Of a stretch of DNA of 64,000 bases, positions 41,699-50,497 are shown piece by piece. The DNA lies in the NCBI GenBank assembly GCA_051881815.1, contig JBJEQP010000023.1:13477-77476 (forward strand), read 5' to 3'. Under the pieces are notes generated by a model. The model had not been told where the DNA came from. It saw only the letters and a program-made list of their open reading frames with translations, and ran no database searches. Position 1 is the stretch's first letter, and each line of letters starts with the position of its first letter. A program made the translations under genes and the position numbers. This DNA is from UMGS363 sp051881815. Its GTDB lineage: Bacteria; Bacillota; Clostridia; Oscillospirales; Ruminococcaceae.

Positions 41699-41960
41699 TT
41701 TTAGCACCGTCCATCTTTGCCCCACAGTTGGGGCAATACTTAGCGTTCGGCTCTTCAAGAAAATAACATTCTCTGCAAGCTGAACAATGCCAATGTATAA
41801 GTACGTCTTTCTTTTCCTTTACCCATTTCCCGTGACGAACAGGCACAACGTCAGAAACCTTGCAATCTTCCATTAGTATTTCATCAAGCCACAAAGGTAA
41901 TCTGCCGTTTCGCCTGTCAATAGCGGTTAATAATTCGTCAAGATTAATGTATCTCGGCAT
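41691..41960 (-). CDS. Zinc-ribbon phage protein
   Basis: 89 residues with HWHCSACRECYFLEE and YCPNCGAKMDG, a CxxC-CxxC ribbon typical of short phage early proteins (restriction-alleviation-like or unknown). VVPVRHGKW is a common lead-in. AAAGGAG lies 7 bp before the ATG. Confidence 0.75.
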   Translation of the reverse strand: MPRYINLDELLTAIDRRNGRLPLWLDEILMEDCKVSDVVPVRHGKWVKEKKDVLIHWHCSACRECYFLEEPNAKYCPNCGAKMDGAKND

Positions 41961-41962
41961 TT

Positions 41963-42259
41963 TCATTCTCCTTTCTCTCCGTAGCTGCAAAAATCGTCAA
42001 GATTTACCCGTACCCTTTCAAACCTATGTTGCATACATAAATGGGCTTCTCGCTCCGAAAGGTCTTGAAATAAATGCTTGCAATCCTTACAGCGCACAAC
42101 GGGAATAACATCAGCGGCAGGTTCTTGTATTATATAATTAATCGCTGAGTCTATCCCAAAGCGTACCCCTCTATACATTCTGGTTGTCTGATATTTTAAT
42201 CTCATTTTTTTAATACTGTTAATAACAGCTTCACGCTCTATATATTCTTTTTCAGCCAT
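41963..42259 (-). CDS. Small phage protein with CxxC motif
   Basis: 98 residues: MAEKEYIEREAVINSIKKMR, then ADVIPVVRCKDCKHLF. The EYIERE start and VIPVVRCKDC segment are frequent in Clostridia phage proteins of unknown function. The upstream ORF extension to 42382 lacks a ribosome site. Confidence 0.75.
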   Translation of the reverse strand: MAEKEYIEREAVINSIKKMRLKYQTTRMYRGVRFGIDSAINYIIQEPAADVIPVVRCKDCKHLFQDLSEREAHLCMQHRFERVRVNLDDFCSYGEKGE

Positions 42260-42869
42260 TATTTTTCCACCTTTCCATAATTTCAAGACTATTGCCGCAA
42301 ATAATGTTGTGCTCCAATATAGCCGCCGCTTCAATTCCAGTCGTTGCAGGCGCTTTCGGAAAATGCTTGATAAAAATATCAAACAGCCGCAGCTTGCTTT
42401 CCTCTACGTTGTCTTGCTGAATATCAATAGCATAAATGCTTTTTAATGCCGTCAAGCCCTGTTCTGCATTTTCGCAGCGGCTTAACTTGCGTTCAAGTAT
42501 TTCGGCAAGGAAGTTTCCATTTCCGCAGCAGGGTTCAAGAAATGTACTGCTGATATTTTCCCAAACGTCAGAGGGTATCAAATTGCACATATCCTTTACA
42601 ATGTGCGCAGGTGTGAAAACTTCTCCGTAGTCTTGAACCCTTTTTTTGGACTTAATTTGTGCGGTCTTGTTAATCTTGTTCCATTCTTTCCACGCAGGCT
42701 CTTTACAAGTGTAGCTTTGCGTTTCCTTTTTGCATTTGTCGCAAACAACCTTGTAACGCCTTATAAGAGAAAGCCCGTATTCGTTCAACATTTTAATGTC
42801 GTGTTCGGTTGGTTCTCCGTCAACAGTTATTCCGTTACCTCCGCATTTGCAAGATTTTAATTTAGCCAT
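42252..42869 (-). CDS. Truncated N6-adenine methylase-like protein with zinc motif
   Basis: 205 residues. An N-terminal zinc part (KCGG, CDKC) is followed by DYGEVFTPAHIVKDM and SAM motif I FLEPCCGNGNFLAEILERK, then YAIDIQQDN. The reading stops at IICGNSLEIMERW, before the expected NPPY catalytic motif, so it likely lacks methylation activity or needs a partner. The next gene starts within its last 8 bp, so no second half follows. Possibly a decoy or anti-restriction protein. Confidence 0.78.
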   Translation of the reverse strand: MAKLKSCKCGGNGITVDGEPTEHDIKMLNEYGLSLIRRYKVVCDKCKKETQSYTCKEPAWKEWNKINKTAQIKSKKRVQDYGEVFTPAHIVKDMCNLIPSDVWENISSTFLEPCCGNGNFLAEILERKLSRCENAEQGLTALKSIYAIDIQQDNVEESKLRLFDIFIKHFPKAPATTGIEAAAILEHNIICGNSLEIMERWKNNG

Positions 42870-43194
42870 TTTCGCACTCCATTTCCTTCACAAGTTTGTC
42901 GATTATTTTGGGGACATAATATGATAGCATATCTTCCATTGCTGTTTTATAAGCATTATTCTGAGAATTAGCCTCCATATTAGACATAGTGTTTTTCAAC
43001 CTCTCCGCAAACTCTCTGACTGCTTCGGCTCTTGACTTCTCAATCTCTGCCTTTTGGCGGTTGATAAGGTCAAGGGCTTGTTCTATTAGAGTATCTCTGC
43101 AATCAAAGGCAAAATATTGACATTTTTCACAATCACTTATATATTTTTGATTTGAACAATGCTCCAAAGCCTTTATAATCTCGTTATCAGTCAT
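42862..43194 (-). CDS. Phage protein of unknown function
   Basis: 110 residues: MTDNEIIKALEHCSNQKYIS, CEKCQYFAFDC zinc-type cysteines, then a long helix. The N-terminus resembles MTDENIIKTLKRCTREGNC of the gene at 44709-44981, suggesting a duplicated small family in this operon. Confidence 0.7.
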   Translation of the reverse strand: MTDNEIIKALEHCSNQKYISDCEKCQYFAFDCRDTLIEQALDLINRQKAEIEKSRAEAVREFAERLKNTMSNMEANSQNNAYKTAMEDMLSYYVPKIIDKLVKEMECENG

Positions 43195-43609
43195 TGTCAG
43201 CACCACCTTTCAGCAATTCGGGGTTATCGTGAATGTTGCCGATGACATAACAACAGCAAGCAATATCTGCAATTCCGTGTGTTTCTACGTTGCCAAATAC
43301 AACATAAAATTCACCGTCTACAAATTCAACAACTCCGTTTTCCTCGTTATCATCGTCACGCAAAATATCCCCCTCAAATATCTTAACGCCGTTCTTGTCG
43401 GTCAAGCCTGTGTACTGTCCAAATGTTTTATGATCGACTTCAATACCGCTTACACCGTTTATATCAGCCATTTCAGCAGGCAGATTTTCAAAACGGTCAT
43501 CATATAATCGGGTAACCAATCCGTACACCCAATCTCCGTTTTTATATTTTGTCCTGTGATAGCCTTTATCACGATTTATGGCTTTTCCTCTAAATAATAT
43601 TTCACGCAT
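43187..43609 (-). CDS. YopX family protein
   Basis: 140 residues: REILFRGKAINRD, GDWVYGLV, VDHKTFGQYTGLTDKNG, KIFEGDILR and VIGNIHDNPELL are the classic YopX pattern of phage and element proteins. Function unknown. ATG at 43609. Confidence 0.93.
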   Translation of the reverse strand: MREILFRGKAINRDKGYHRTKYKNGDWVYGLVTRLYDDRFENLPAEMADINGVSGIEVDHKTFGQYTGLTDKNGVKIFEGDILRDDDNEENGVVEFVDGEFYVVFGNVETHGIADIACCCYVIGNIHDNPELLKGGADND

Positions 43610-43925
43610 TATCCTCACGCTCCTTCGAATAATCTAACGGCGCTGTTATAATTAACATATTCATTGATTTCTGCCAGTTCAAACACCATTCTTTCAGCGT
43701 TCCATTTTCAATGTGAGAAGCAATTTCAGCAGGATTTACGTCAAATACCATACCTGATATTTCTTCAATCCATTTTTCGTTATCTGTAACGTCTGATTCC
43801 TTTCGAGCATTCAATGTGTTGTTATAAGCTGCTTGTATCGTTTCATCAGATAGTTTCATTTTTTGCAATTCCTGTATCTGCTTGAAATCCTCGGCGGAAT
43901 GTTCGTTCAGTTCAATTGATATCAT
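43602..43925 (-). CDS. Phage protein of unknown function
   Basis: 107 residues, MISIELNEHSAEDFKQIQEL, acidic and helical. It overlaps its neighbours by 8 bp and 1 bp. No family recognised. Confidence 0.65.
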   Translation of the reverse strand: MISIELNEHSAEDFKQIQELQKMKLSDETIQAAYNNTLNARKESDVTDNEKWIEEISGMVFDVNPAEIASHIENGTLKEWCLNWQKSMNMLIITAPLDYSKEREDNA

Positions 43926-44542
43926 TATTCTTTGCACTCCTCCACATAACACCAAGATTGCGGTGTTTTTTCCAGCGGCTTATGGCCGTAGATCTCGCTT
44001 GAACATTCCATATCGTATTCATCGGCATTCACTCTGATATATTGCCACATATCGCAATTTGTGCAATCCTTATTGCATGGGGCATAAAACTCGCTCAACT
44101 CTTTCGGCTTGTCGTATATAATAAGGTCGGATATGTGCCAACCGAACAGTTCTTTGCCGTTGGAATACTCAAAAAATTCTTCCCTTTTTATGCATCCCTG
44201 CTGTTCAGCTATGTCCGCATTAGCCATTTCACAATGACTTATAATACAGTCACACACGAACTCACCTACAATTTTTTGCTCCCTGTCGAATAAACCTTTA
44301 TATCCGCTTCTATATCCCATAGTCTTGATAAATACGGGCTTACCGTGATATATTTCTCCGTAATTCAAGTCGCCGTCTTTCATTACTTCAATCAATCTAT
44401 CTCTGCCTTTGGACTGGTAGATATAGCACTTAAACGGCGGCTTGAGCTTCGGTCTGCTCTTGCGGACTTCAATGGTTTTCTTGCCTCTTAAAATCAGCTC
44501 GCACCATTGCGGCTGTATGCTTATTAATACTGCCTTGCTCAT
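43925..44542 (-). CDS. ASCH domain protein
   Basis: 205 residues. MSKAVLISIQPQWCELILRG and KKTIEVRKSRPKLKPP give the ASCH (PUA-like, RNA/nucleotide-binding) signature, continuing with YIYQSKG and VGEFVCDCII. The C-terminal third is Cys-rich (CNKDCTNCDMW), probably a zinc site. ASCH proteins are frequent in phages and may bind modified nucleic acids. Confidence 0.88.
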   Translation of the reverse strand: MSKAVLISIQPQWCELILRGKKTIEVRKSRPKLKPPFKCYIYQSKGRDRLIEVMKDGDLNYGEIYHGKPVFIKTMGYRSGYKGLFDREQKIVGEFVCDCIISHCEMANADIAEQQGCIKREEFFEYSNGKELFGWHISDLIIYDKPKELSEFYAPCNKDCTNCDMWQYIRVNADEYDMECSSEIYGHKPLEKTPQSWCYVEECKE

Positions 44543-44712
44543 TTTTTCCTCCTATTGCAGTTAGCGCAATAGCCTGCGCACTTCTCGCAGCCGTCACAAT
44601 CTCCATTCTGACGGTTCTTTTCTACAGATATACGAAAACTCTCAACGGGGATCCTATCAATAAGCGCATCAAGCTTATCAGGCTTTTTAGGGATATTTCC
44701 GCACTCGATCAT
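44539..44712 (-). CDS. Small Cys-rich phage protein, 57 aa
   Basis: MIECGNIPKKPDKLDALIDR followed by CDGCEKCAGYCANCNRRKK, a likely zinc knuckle. ATG at 44712; overlaps both neighbours by 4 bp. Confidence 0.65.
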   Translation of the reverse strand: MIECGNIPKKPDKLDALIDRIPVESFRISVEKNRQNGDCDGCEKCAGYCANCNRRKK

Positions 44713-44981
44713 TTCCTCACGCCCCTTTTTCTGCTCGCAGGGCAAACGCCGCAAGGATTTATTGCCGTGTTTGACGTTTGATAATGCTTGCAGAGGTCGC
44801 ACGGCGATTTTGTTGTTTCAAGCTTGCGTATCTTATTCTGCAAACGCTTAATAAGCCCGATAACCTCAATATTGAGCCTGCCGATGCAGTCGGAGCTGTG
44901 CTTGGTGCAAAGAGGACAACCCTTGCAGTTGCCCTCTCTGGTGCAGCGTTTGAGCGTTTTTATGATATTTTCGTCAGTCAT
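44709..44981 (-). CDS. Cys-rich phage protein, 90 aa
   Basis: MTDENIIKTLKRCTREGNCK, GCPLC, SPCDLCKHY and CGVCPASR: several CxxC pairs suggest one or two zinc sites. Start resembles the gene at 42862-43194. Unknown role. Confidence 0.7.
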   Translation of the reverse strand: MTDENIIKTLKRCTREGNCKGCPLCTKHSSDCIGRLNIEVIGLIKRLQNKIRKLETTKSPCDLCKHYQTSNTAINPCGVCPASRKRGVRK

Positions 44982-45945
44982 TGCTGCTCAACTTCTCTGA
45001 AATCATACCGATATATTTTACAGCGGCCGCCTTGAATTTGCTGCGCTTGTCCTCGTCGCCAATCTCTCCAAGCGTCTTAACAAATTTTTGGAGATCTTCC
45101 TGCAGACTTTTAAATCTGTACTCAAACATAACAAGCTCTTTATCGGCACCCTGCGCATTTTCCAGCTTCTTTTCAAGCTCTTCCTGCCGTGCCGCCGCAT
45201 TGCTCTTTTCACTGTCAAGCGATGCCTTAAGCTCTGATATATTCTTGTCAGCTTCTCCAAGCTTGTCCTTCAGAGCCTTGACCTCTTTTTCCTGCTTGGC
45301 TTTGCTCTCCGCAAGAGCCTGCTGTACAAGCTTGTCGATCTCCTCGGGATCGGGTTCACGGACTGCGACCTCGGCAGGCTTTTCCGAAAGCTCTTTTACC
45401 TTTTTTTCAAGTTCATTTGCTCTGAGCATTGCGTCTGCCTTTTCGTTAAGCAGTTCGCTATTCTTCTTTTTAAGGCCTTTCGTTTCCTGCTCGAACATGG
45501 AAAGCTGCTCGCCTTTTTCACCGTTCTCGGCCTTGAGCCGTTCAATCTCTGCTTTAAGCTTATCGACAGACAGCTCCCCGACGTCGACCTGCTCCAGAAA
45601 TTCGGGACGGTCAAGCGGATTTACATGGGTAAGAAGCTCCAGCTTGGTTATGCCGAGATTTGCATTTGACTGCAAAAAGTCCTTTCCAAGCTGTTCGTAT
45701 ATTTTTATGTAGTTGTATGCCTGCCTTGACTTGATGTTTGCCTTATCCTCGCAGTATGTATCGAACTCCTCGTAACCGAGCGCTGTATAAAGCTTTTCGT
45801 CCCTCATCTGCTTCAAGCAGCGGCACATCTCATAAAGAGCATTTGCGGCGATCGTGCCGTTGGTGATGATCTGCTGATGAAGAGAAAGCGCCGCTGTGTA
45901 TTCGGGGCTGCTTGTATCTGCTGTAATGATCTGATTTTCCGACAT
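44974..45945 (-). CDS. DUF3102-like phage protein with long coiled coil
   Basis: 323 residues. Residues 1-115 (AANALYEMCRCLKQMRDEKL, ALGYEEFDTYCEDKANIKS, RQAYNYIKIYEQLG) resemble DUF3102/plasmid replication-associated proteins. Residues 125-290 are a continuous coiled coil. It is probably DNA-binding and oligomeric. It sits between zinc proteins and pcfJ-like genes. Confidence 0.75.
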   Translation of the reverse strand: MSENQIITADTSSPEYTAALSLHQQIITNGTIAANALYEMCRCLKQMRDEKLYTALGYEEFDTYCEDKANIKSRQAYNYIKIYEQLGKDFLQSNANLGITKLELLTHVNPLDRPEFLEQVDVGELSVDKLKAEIERLKAENGEKGEQLSMFEQETKGLKKKNSELLNEKADAMLRANELEKKVKELSEKPAEVAVREPDPEEIDKLVQQALAESKAKQEKEVKALKDKLGEADKNISELKASLDSEKSNAAARQEELEKKLENAQGADKELVMFEYRFKSLQEDLQKFVKTLGEIGDEDKRSKFKAAAVKYIGMISEKLSSND

Positions 45946-45960
45946 TTTTATTTCCTCCTG

Positions 45961-47601
45961 TTATGCTGATTTTTGCTTTACTTTCGGGTGCTTTTCCGAC
46001 ATAGGCAGCTTGCACCATTCCTGCCATTTTTTCCAAAACAGCTTTTCTGCGTCCGTCATTTGTGTAATGTTGCCTGCTCCTCTTATCTGGACAACACTGT
46101 GCTTGTTCATTTCAATGGTGTACAGCGCTTTTCCCGGCTTATCGCATCGACGCATGAACAATATGGCCAACTTGCCCGTTATATGCCGCTCGGCATAACC
46201 TGCAACACAATGATGTTGATCCTTGCCCTCTTTTATGATTTCGGCGGCACTCTTTGGTACAATTATGCAAAATTCCCCGTCGGAATACTCGTATTCACGG
46301 ATGTACTTTTGATAGATCTCTTCATATTTACGCTGCTTATTGGCAAGTTTCTTTGCCTCCTGCTCGGCAATTATTGCATTAACCGCTGATGCCGTCCTTT
46401 CGTGTGCCGCTCTGAGGTCTTTCGGGCGGTTTATCTGGCTGTCTTTGAGGTCATATCCTAATTGCTCACATTCTTTGATATAGTCATAATAAAGTCTGTC
46501 TGCCGCTGCCGTCGGACAATGCCAACAGCCGCCCAAGCCGCCCTGCTTGTCAATATAGTTATAATACTTTGCAGGAGTAAGGCCTGTTTTCCTGAGCAAT
46601 GATATGATTTTTGTGTAATTATTGTTATTCTCGGGGCTGCATATCTTTATAGCTTCATCGACCGTTGCTTTCGGAAAAATCTTTCGCAAATATCGGAAAG
46701 CCTGCAGAGTCGATACATCAAGTTTTCTGATATTCTGCCTTATAATAGCAGCTGTATTAACGTCTGTGCGAAAAACCTCAGCTACGTTTTTGCCGTCAAG
46801 GTCTATTGCACGTTTGTAATGCCTGCCGCTAACAATGTCACGGACTATATTGTTACCGCCTATTTTCATGATCATTTCGATTGAAGGATATTTCGCCGAA
46901 AACATCAAAAAACATTTGCAATCTACTCTGTAATATGGCTGCTTTTTGTATTCACTCGGCAGATAATACCGCATAAACGTATTTTTGAGTACATCTTTTG
47001 CGTTTATATCCTCAAAATAGGCGTACTGCGGATATAATCCGCCTGCTATACAGCATTTGGGTTCTGTGAAATTTTCGGAGTATTTCCAAGTGCCATCATA
47101 GTTGTAATATACGTTCGTAATCTCTCCTTTTCGATAACGTACCACATGCAGAGGTAACCATAATGCGCCACCGTAATCTTTAGCCATTTCTTCAATGCTC
47201 ATTCCGATTCGGCCAAATCCGCTTCCAAGCTCCCCACAGACAGCGTACACGGTATTGCCATCATCAGCGGAATACCAACGGCAAAAGTAATGCCATTCCG
47301 CAAGTTGTCCGCGATTTACGCCGGTAGTCTTAGCAATTGCAGTTCTACCGCATGAAAAGCATCGGATAGGATTTCCACGGGATATATTGTTAGCAAACAT
47401 GACCTGCTCCTCGTCCATTGGAGATTCTATGTCCATTGACCGCCTGAGAGTATAGCGCTTAAGACAACAGGTGCAAAAACAGTCGGTCTGTGTCTTGGTC
47501 TTATGATAAAAAATATACGGCTTCATGTATTCCCGATTCATTTCGAGTCGTTCTTCTTCGCTGACTTCGGGAGCGTCAGATATCAAGTCTTTATATTTCA
47601 T
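45961..47601 (-). CDS. PcfJ-like protein
   Basis: 546 residues. Zinc-type CFCTCCLKRY and CFSCGR motifs near residues 40-85 and a C-terminal PcfJ domain with EGKDQHHCVAGYAERHITGK and FMRRCDKPGKALYTIEMN. PcfJ is named from the pCF10 conjugative plasmid and occurs in many Firmicutes prophages; its biochemical role is unknown. It directly follows the pcfK-like gene, its usual partner. ATG at 47601 follows GGAGGTG. Confidence 0.88.
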   Translation of the reverse strand: MKYKDLISDAPEVSEEERLEMNREYMKPYIFYHKTKTQTDCFCTCCLKRYTLRRSMDIESPMDEEQVMFANNISRGNPIRCFSCGRTAIAKTTGVNRGQLAEWHYFCRWYSADDGNTVYAVCGELGSGFGRIGMSIEEMAKDYGGALWLPLHVVRYRKGEITNVYYNYDGTWKYSENFTEPKCCIAGGLYPQYAYFEDINAKDVLKNTFMRYYLPSEYKKQPYYRVDCKCFLMFSAKYPSIEMIMKIGGNNIVRDIVSGRHYKRAIDLDGKNVAEVFRTDVNTAAIIRQNIRKLDVSTLQAFRYLRKIFPKATVDEAIKICSPENNNNYTKIISLLRKTGLTPAKYYNYIDKQGGLGGCWHCPTAAADRLYYDYIKECEQLGYDLKDSQINRPKDLRAAHERTASAVNAIIAEQEAKKLANKQRKYEEIYQKYIREYEYSDGEFCIIVPKSAAEIIKEGKDQHHCVAGYAERHITGKLAILFMRRCDKPGKALYTIEMNKHSVVQIRGAGNITQMTDAEKLFWKKWQEWCKLPMSEKHPKVKQKSA

Positions 47602-48004
47602 GGCAGTCACCTCCAAACAAGTCATCCAGCGAAATATTAAGTGCCGACTTCTTGGCCGGCTCCTGCTGTTTGGACGTCATTTCGATCGGCGGCTTGTCCC
47701 CTGCTGCGGCTCCGATAAGGTCAATAGTCATTGTATAGCGTATCTTCGCGCAGGGAAAATAAAACTGCACCGCTTTGGTGTATGCCGCAATATCGGATAG
47801 TGCATTGCCGCTGCCTTTTGCTATGTATGCCAAGCAATCGCTCAAAGTCTTGTCACTCTGCGCAATTGCCTGTGCAAACTCCTCGTCCTGCTTGCAAAAG
47901 TTTATCAGAGCATCATAAACTGCGCCTACCATAACTTTTTCTTTGTTTCCGCCTTTAAAATCTTTTTTCTCTTTGGTCAGCTTGTTTATTGCTTCGTTTA
48001 TCAT
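47591..48004 (-). CDS. PcfK-like protein
   Basis: 137 residues: DALINFCKQDEEFAQAIAQS, DKTLSDCLAYIAKG, NALSDIAAYTKAVQFYFP, then KIRYTMTIDL, the PcfK family pattern. Overlaps pcfJ by 11 bp. The ribosome site (AAGGAGTAAGACTATATG) resembles those of two small genes at 50779 and 50981. Confidence 0.88.
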   Translation of the reverse strand: MINEAINKLTKEKKDFKGGNKEKVMVGAVYDALINFCKQDEEFAQAIAQSDKTLSDCLAYIAKGSGNALSDIAAYTKAVQFYFPCAKIRYTMTIDLIGAAAGDKPPIEMTSKQQEPAKKSALNISLDDLFGGDCHEI

Positions 48005-48059
48005 ATAGTCTTACTCCTTGACATTCCGACAGCCTTATGATATAATAAAACTGTCATAT

Positions 48060-48100
48060 AGTTTTTATCTTTCTTTTCGGGGATCGTCCTTTTGGGTCGA
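48060..48100 (-). terminator. Possible terminator or structured spacer before pcfK
   Basis: Minus strand GATCGACC/GGACGATC-type stem around CAAAA within the 111-bp gap between the 110-aa gene and pcfK. No good T run, so it may be a leader structure. Confidence 0.3.
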
Positions 48101-48115
48101 TCTCTTTTTTGTGCT

Positions 48116-48448
48116 TCACATTTCTTTTCCATAATCAGCTCCTAACATAATTATCAACTCCTCGACCCTTGTCTTCGTCCATCCGACAACGGGCTCTCGG
48201 AGATTTTCATGGTAAAACTTTTTATATTCTCGCTTGATAAGCTCCTTTACCTTGCGCTCCCATTCCAAGCGTACAGAAGGTTCAGTCCCGTCTTTGTGGT
48301 CGAGCTTGGCGATATATCTCTTATACCAAGCGCCAAGAACATCATTGCAGACGTTAAACTCGTAGCCGTAAGGATTATCAATGTTATACACTCGCCTATG
48401 CCGCTGCCTTGCATTGGCAAGAATCTCGTCATTTGTTGAATATGCCAT
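48116..48448 (-). CDS. Phage early protein of unknown function
   Basis: 110 residues: MAYSTNDEILANARQRHRRV, YGYEFNVCNDVLGAWYKRYI, ending with a helical basic region. Overlaps the upstream small membrane protein gene by 20 bp. No family recognised. Confidence 0.65.
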   Translation of the reverse strand: MAYSTNDEILANARQRHRRVYNIDNPYGYEFNVCNDVLGAWYKRYIAKLDHKDGTEPSVRLEWERKVKELIKREYKKFYHENLREPVVGWTKTRVEELIIMLGADYGKEM

Positions 48449-48617
48449 GTCTTAACCGTCCGATCAGACCGATAAACTTGCGTACAGCTGCTTTTACAGC
48501 CGCTTTTATGATTGCTTTTTCCTCTTCCGTGAAAGAGATATCAATGTTCTGTGCGACCTGCAGGATCAGCAGGCCGACGTAAGCACCGAGAATTATGATC
48601 ATTGCCAATATGTACAT
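48429..48617 (-). CDS. Small single-pass membrane protein, 62 aa
   Basis: MYILAMIIILGAYVGLLILQ forms one membrane helix, followed by a charged amphipathic tail. AAGGAGG lies before the ATG. Could be a superinfection or signalling micro-protein; no evidence beyond topology. It overlaps the upstream gene by 77 bp in another frame. Confidence 0.6.
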   Translation of the reverse strand: MYILAMIIILGAYVGLLILQVAQNIDISFTEEEKAIIKAAVKAAVRKFIGLIGRLRHGIFNK

Positions 48618-49065
48618 TTTGGTTTTCCTCCTTGTCTTTTAAATAATCGCTAAATGCCTGCATCTGCGCTTGCATTCTCGAAGCATCGGCAAGAGATACA
48701 GCATTTTTGCGCTGAATATTCTTTGATTTGAGAACCGCCTCTGATCTTGTCGGACATCGGTGGTGAAAAACTTCATTATAAAACCACTCTGGAAGAATGT
48801 TTTTGGTAGTGATCCGCAGTATCTCTCTGAATCCCTGCTGATATTTTAGACGATCCGCAGCCGTCTTGCAGTCCAGTACACCGTCTGCGACCTGTTCATC
48901 AAAACGCTTTGCCATTTCCGCAACGGCTTTTATGTATCTGTCAATTCGGGATTCGCCAAATCCGAATTCTTCATTAAGCACATAACACGATATGAGCAGA
49001 TTATCAAGCAAACATTCATACATCTGATTGTTAAGGCTCTCATCATGTGCCCTTTTCACCCTCAT
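48541..49065 (-). CDS. Phage early protein of unknown function
   Basis: 174 residues, helical: LNNQMYECLLDNLLISCYVL, YIKAVAEMAKRFDEQVADG, ILPEWFYNEVFHHRCPTRS. ATG at 49065 chosen over 49080. No family recognised. Confidence 0.65.
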   Translation of the reverse strand: MRVKRAHDESLNNQMYECLLDNLLISCYVLNEEFGFGESRIDRYIKAVAEMAKRFDEQVADGVLDCKTAADRLKYQQGFREILRITTKNILPEWFYNEVFHHRCPTRSEAVLKSKNIQRKNAVSLADASRMQAQMQAFSDYLKDKEENQNVHIGNDHNSRCLRRPADPAGRTEH

Positions 49066-49765
49066 TATTATCACTCCCATCTAACTTTGGTATATTTTTC
49101 TTGGCATGATCCAACAGCTTGTCCAGATCGTAAGAATGAATACCGCTGTCCGAGCTTTCGGCTTTTTCGGCTTCTTTCTTGATATTGTCCTCACGCATGA
49201 ACTTTTGTATTGCCAGATTGTAATTTTTATAGCTCTTGCCATTCAGCTCGCAATACTCGTCCACCTTGCGTATATACTCGTCCGTTGTCTTTGCGCCGAA
49301 TTCCTTGACAAGCCTTGCGTACTGCGCGCCCGTCAGAAGAACGTGCTTGTATTCGCCGTACTTGGCGCGCGGCTCTTTACTGTCCGTTTTTTTGGACACC
49401 TGCTTTTTAGGCTTCGGTTCGGGCTTGTCCGGCTGTAGCTTTTCGGCGGAAAGCTTGTCCACCTGCTCAACAGCTGCAGTAAGCTTTTCAGCCGATTCCT
49501 CGTTCTGAATAGTTACCGCACCGAGCCGCCCTATAAGAGCGTTAAGGCTCCCAAGCTCGGCAAGCTCGATGCGTTTTTCTTCAAGTTCCGCCGTGAGTTC
49601 CTCGACCTGCTCGGTAAGCCTTGCGACCTGCTCGGAGTATTGCTGAATTATTTCAGCTTGTTCGTTATATTTCACGGCAAGCGTACAAGCGTTTCGAAGC
49701 AATTCGGCGGCTTTTTCTACCGTGTTACACTCTTGGCAAGCTTGAATAAATTCAGCTGCTGTCAT
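49043..49765 (-). CDS. Probable phage replication accessory protein (coiled coil plus conserved C-terminal domain)
   Basis: 240 residues: coiled coil (residues 35-110), Lys/Pro linker, then YKHVLLTGAQYARLVKEFG with DEYIRKVDEYCELNGKSYKN, the C-terminal region often found in phage replication or replisome-organiser proteins. No helicase loader or DnaC-type gene is visible nearby, so this and the HUH protein are the main replication candidates. Confidence 0.68.
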   Translation of the reverse strand: MTAAEFIQACQECNTVEKAAELLRNACTLAVKYNEQAEIIQQYSEQVARLTEQVEELTAELEEKRIELAELGSLNALIGRLGAVTIQNEESAEKLTAAVEQVDKLSAEKLQPDKPEPKPKKQVSKKTDSKEPRAKYGEYKHVLLTGAQYARLVKEFGAKTTDEYIRKVDEYCELNGKSYKNYNLAIQKFMREDNIKKEAEKAESSDSGIHSYDLDKLLDHAKKNIPKLDGSDNNEGEKGT

Positions 49766-49929
49766 TGCTTTTTGACCATATATTTGATATGAGTTTTAAG
49801 ACTATTTTCCCACTCTGTGAGCATTTCACAAAAGTTGGGATAATCGTCTGCAAATGTCGCTATGCAAAGCTTTATTGATGATATAAGCTTTAGCATCGCA
49901 TCTTTGCGTGTTGGTTTTTTAAAGGCCAT
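49762..49929 (-). CDS. Small phage protein, 55 aa
   Basis: MAFKKPTRKDAMLKLISSIK onward, helical. Overlaps the next gene by 4 bp. Unknown. Confidence 0.55.
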   Translation of the reverse strand: MAFKKPTRKDAMLKLISSIKLCIATFADDYPNFCEMLTEWENSLKTHIKYMVKKQ

Positions 49930-50227
49930 TATTGTCACCTGCCTTTGCAGCACTCGTATTAAATTGTATGATCTCTCCTCCTACCAATAAATGTTCTGCT
50001 ATTTCTTCGGCTGTTTCGATCTCTTCTTTTGATAAGAGTTTACTGTATAGCTCCTTAAGCTTGATTGCCGCAATATAGATCGGGAGCTTGTCATACCCTT
50101 TAAGCTCATTGATAGTCATTCTTTCAAAGAAATAGAATGATCTCTCTTTGGTGAGTTTAAACAGCTCGCCATAATCGTGCGAACTTTTTGCGTATTCAAT
50201 CTTTGCGTAAAATTCTTTGTCTGTCAT
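49919..50227 (-). CDS. Phage early protein of unknown function
   Basis: 102 residues: MTDKEFYAKIEYAKSSHDYG, helical and charged. Operon member by spacing (11-bp overlap with the next gene). Confidence 0.6.
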   Translation of the reverse strand: MTDKEFYAKIEYAKSSHDYGELFKLTKERSFYFFERMTINELKGYDKLPIYIAAIKLKELYSKLLSKEEIETAEEIAEHLLVGGEIIQFNTSAAKAGDNNGL

Positions 50228-50244
50228 TTTTAACTCCTTTGTTT

Positions 50245-50457
50245 TTAATCACAGATCATAGCGATTTTTTTAACTTTACTGAGATCAACATCGGGATAGC
50301 AGATAGCCGCCGCAGCCATAAGGAAATTCTCGTTGATTTCCTGCTGTTCCTCGGGCGTATGATGCGGCTCGCGCATAGTTACGAGCGCACCCTTGGACGC
50401 ACGAAAAACGGTTATAGTCATGTTGTCCTTTTCCTCAACGGATAGTATTTCGTACAT
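50245..50457 (-). CDS. Small phage protein, 70 aa
   Basis: MYEILSVEEKDNMTITVFRA followed by TPEEQQEINENFLMAAAAI. Unknown function; spacing fits the early operon. Confidence 0.6.
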   Translation of the reverse strand: MYEILSVEEKDNMTITVFRASKGALVTMREPHHTPEEQQEINENFLMAAAAICYPDVDLSKVKKIAMICD

Positions 50458-50497
50458 AAAATCACCTCGTTACATCATATTCGGAAGGCTGTATGTC

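Noticed and set aside
41510..41758. Longer start (41758) for the small coiled-coil gene
   Set aside because: The extra residues overlap the zinc-ribbon gene in another frame and lack a ribosome site; 41698 overlaps the upstream stop as in the rest of the operon.
45655..45680. Copy of the TTTGCA...TGCAAA terminator core near 45659 as a terminator
   Set aside because: It lies inside the DUF3102-like coding sequence without T run, so it is probably coincidental or only a recombination tract.
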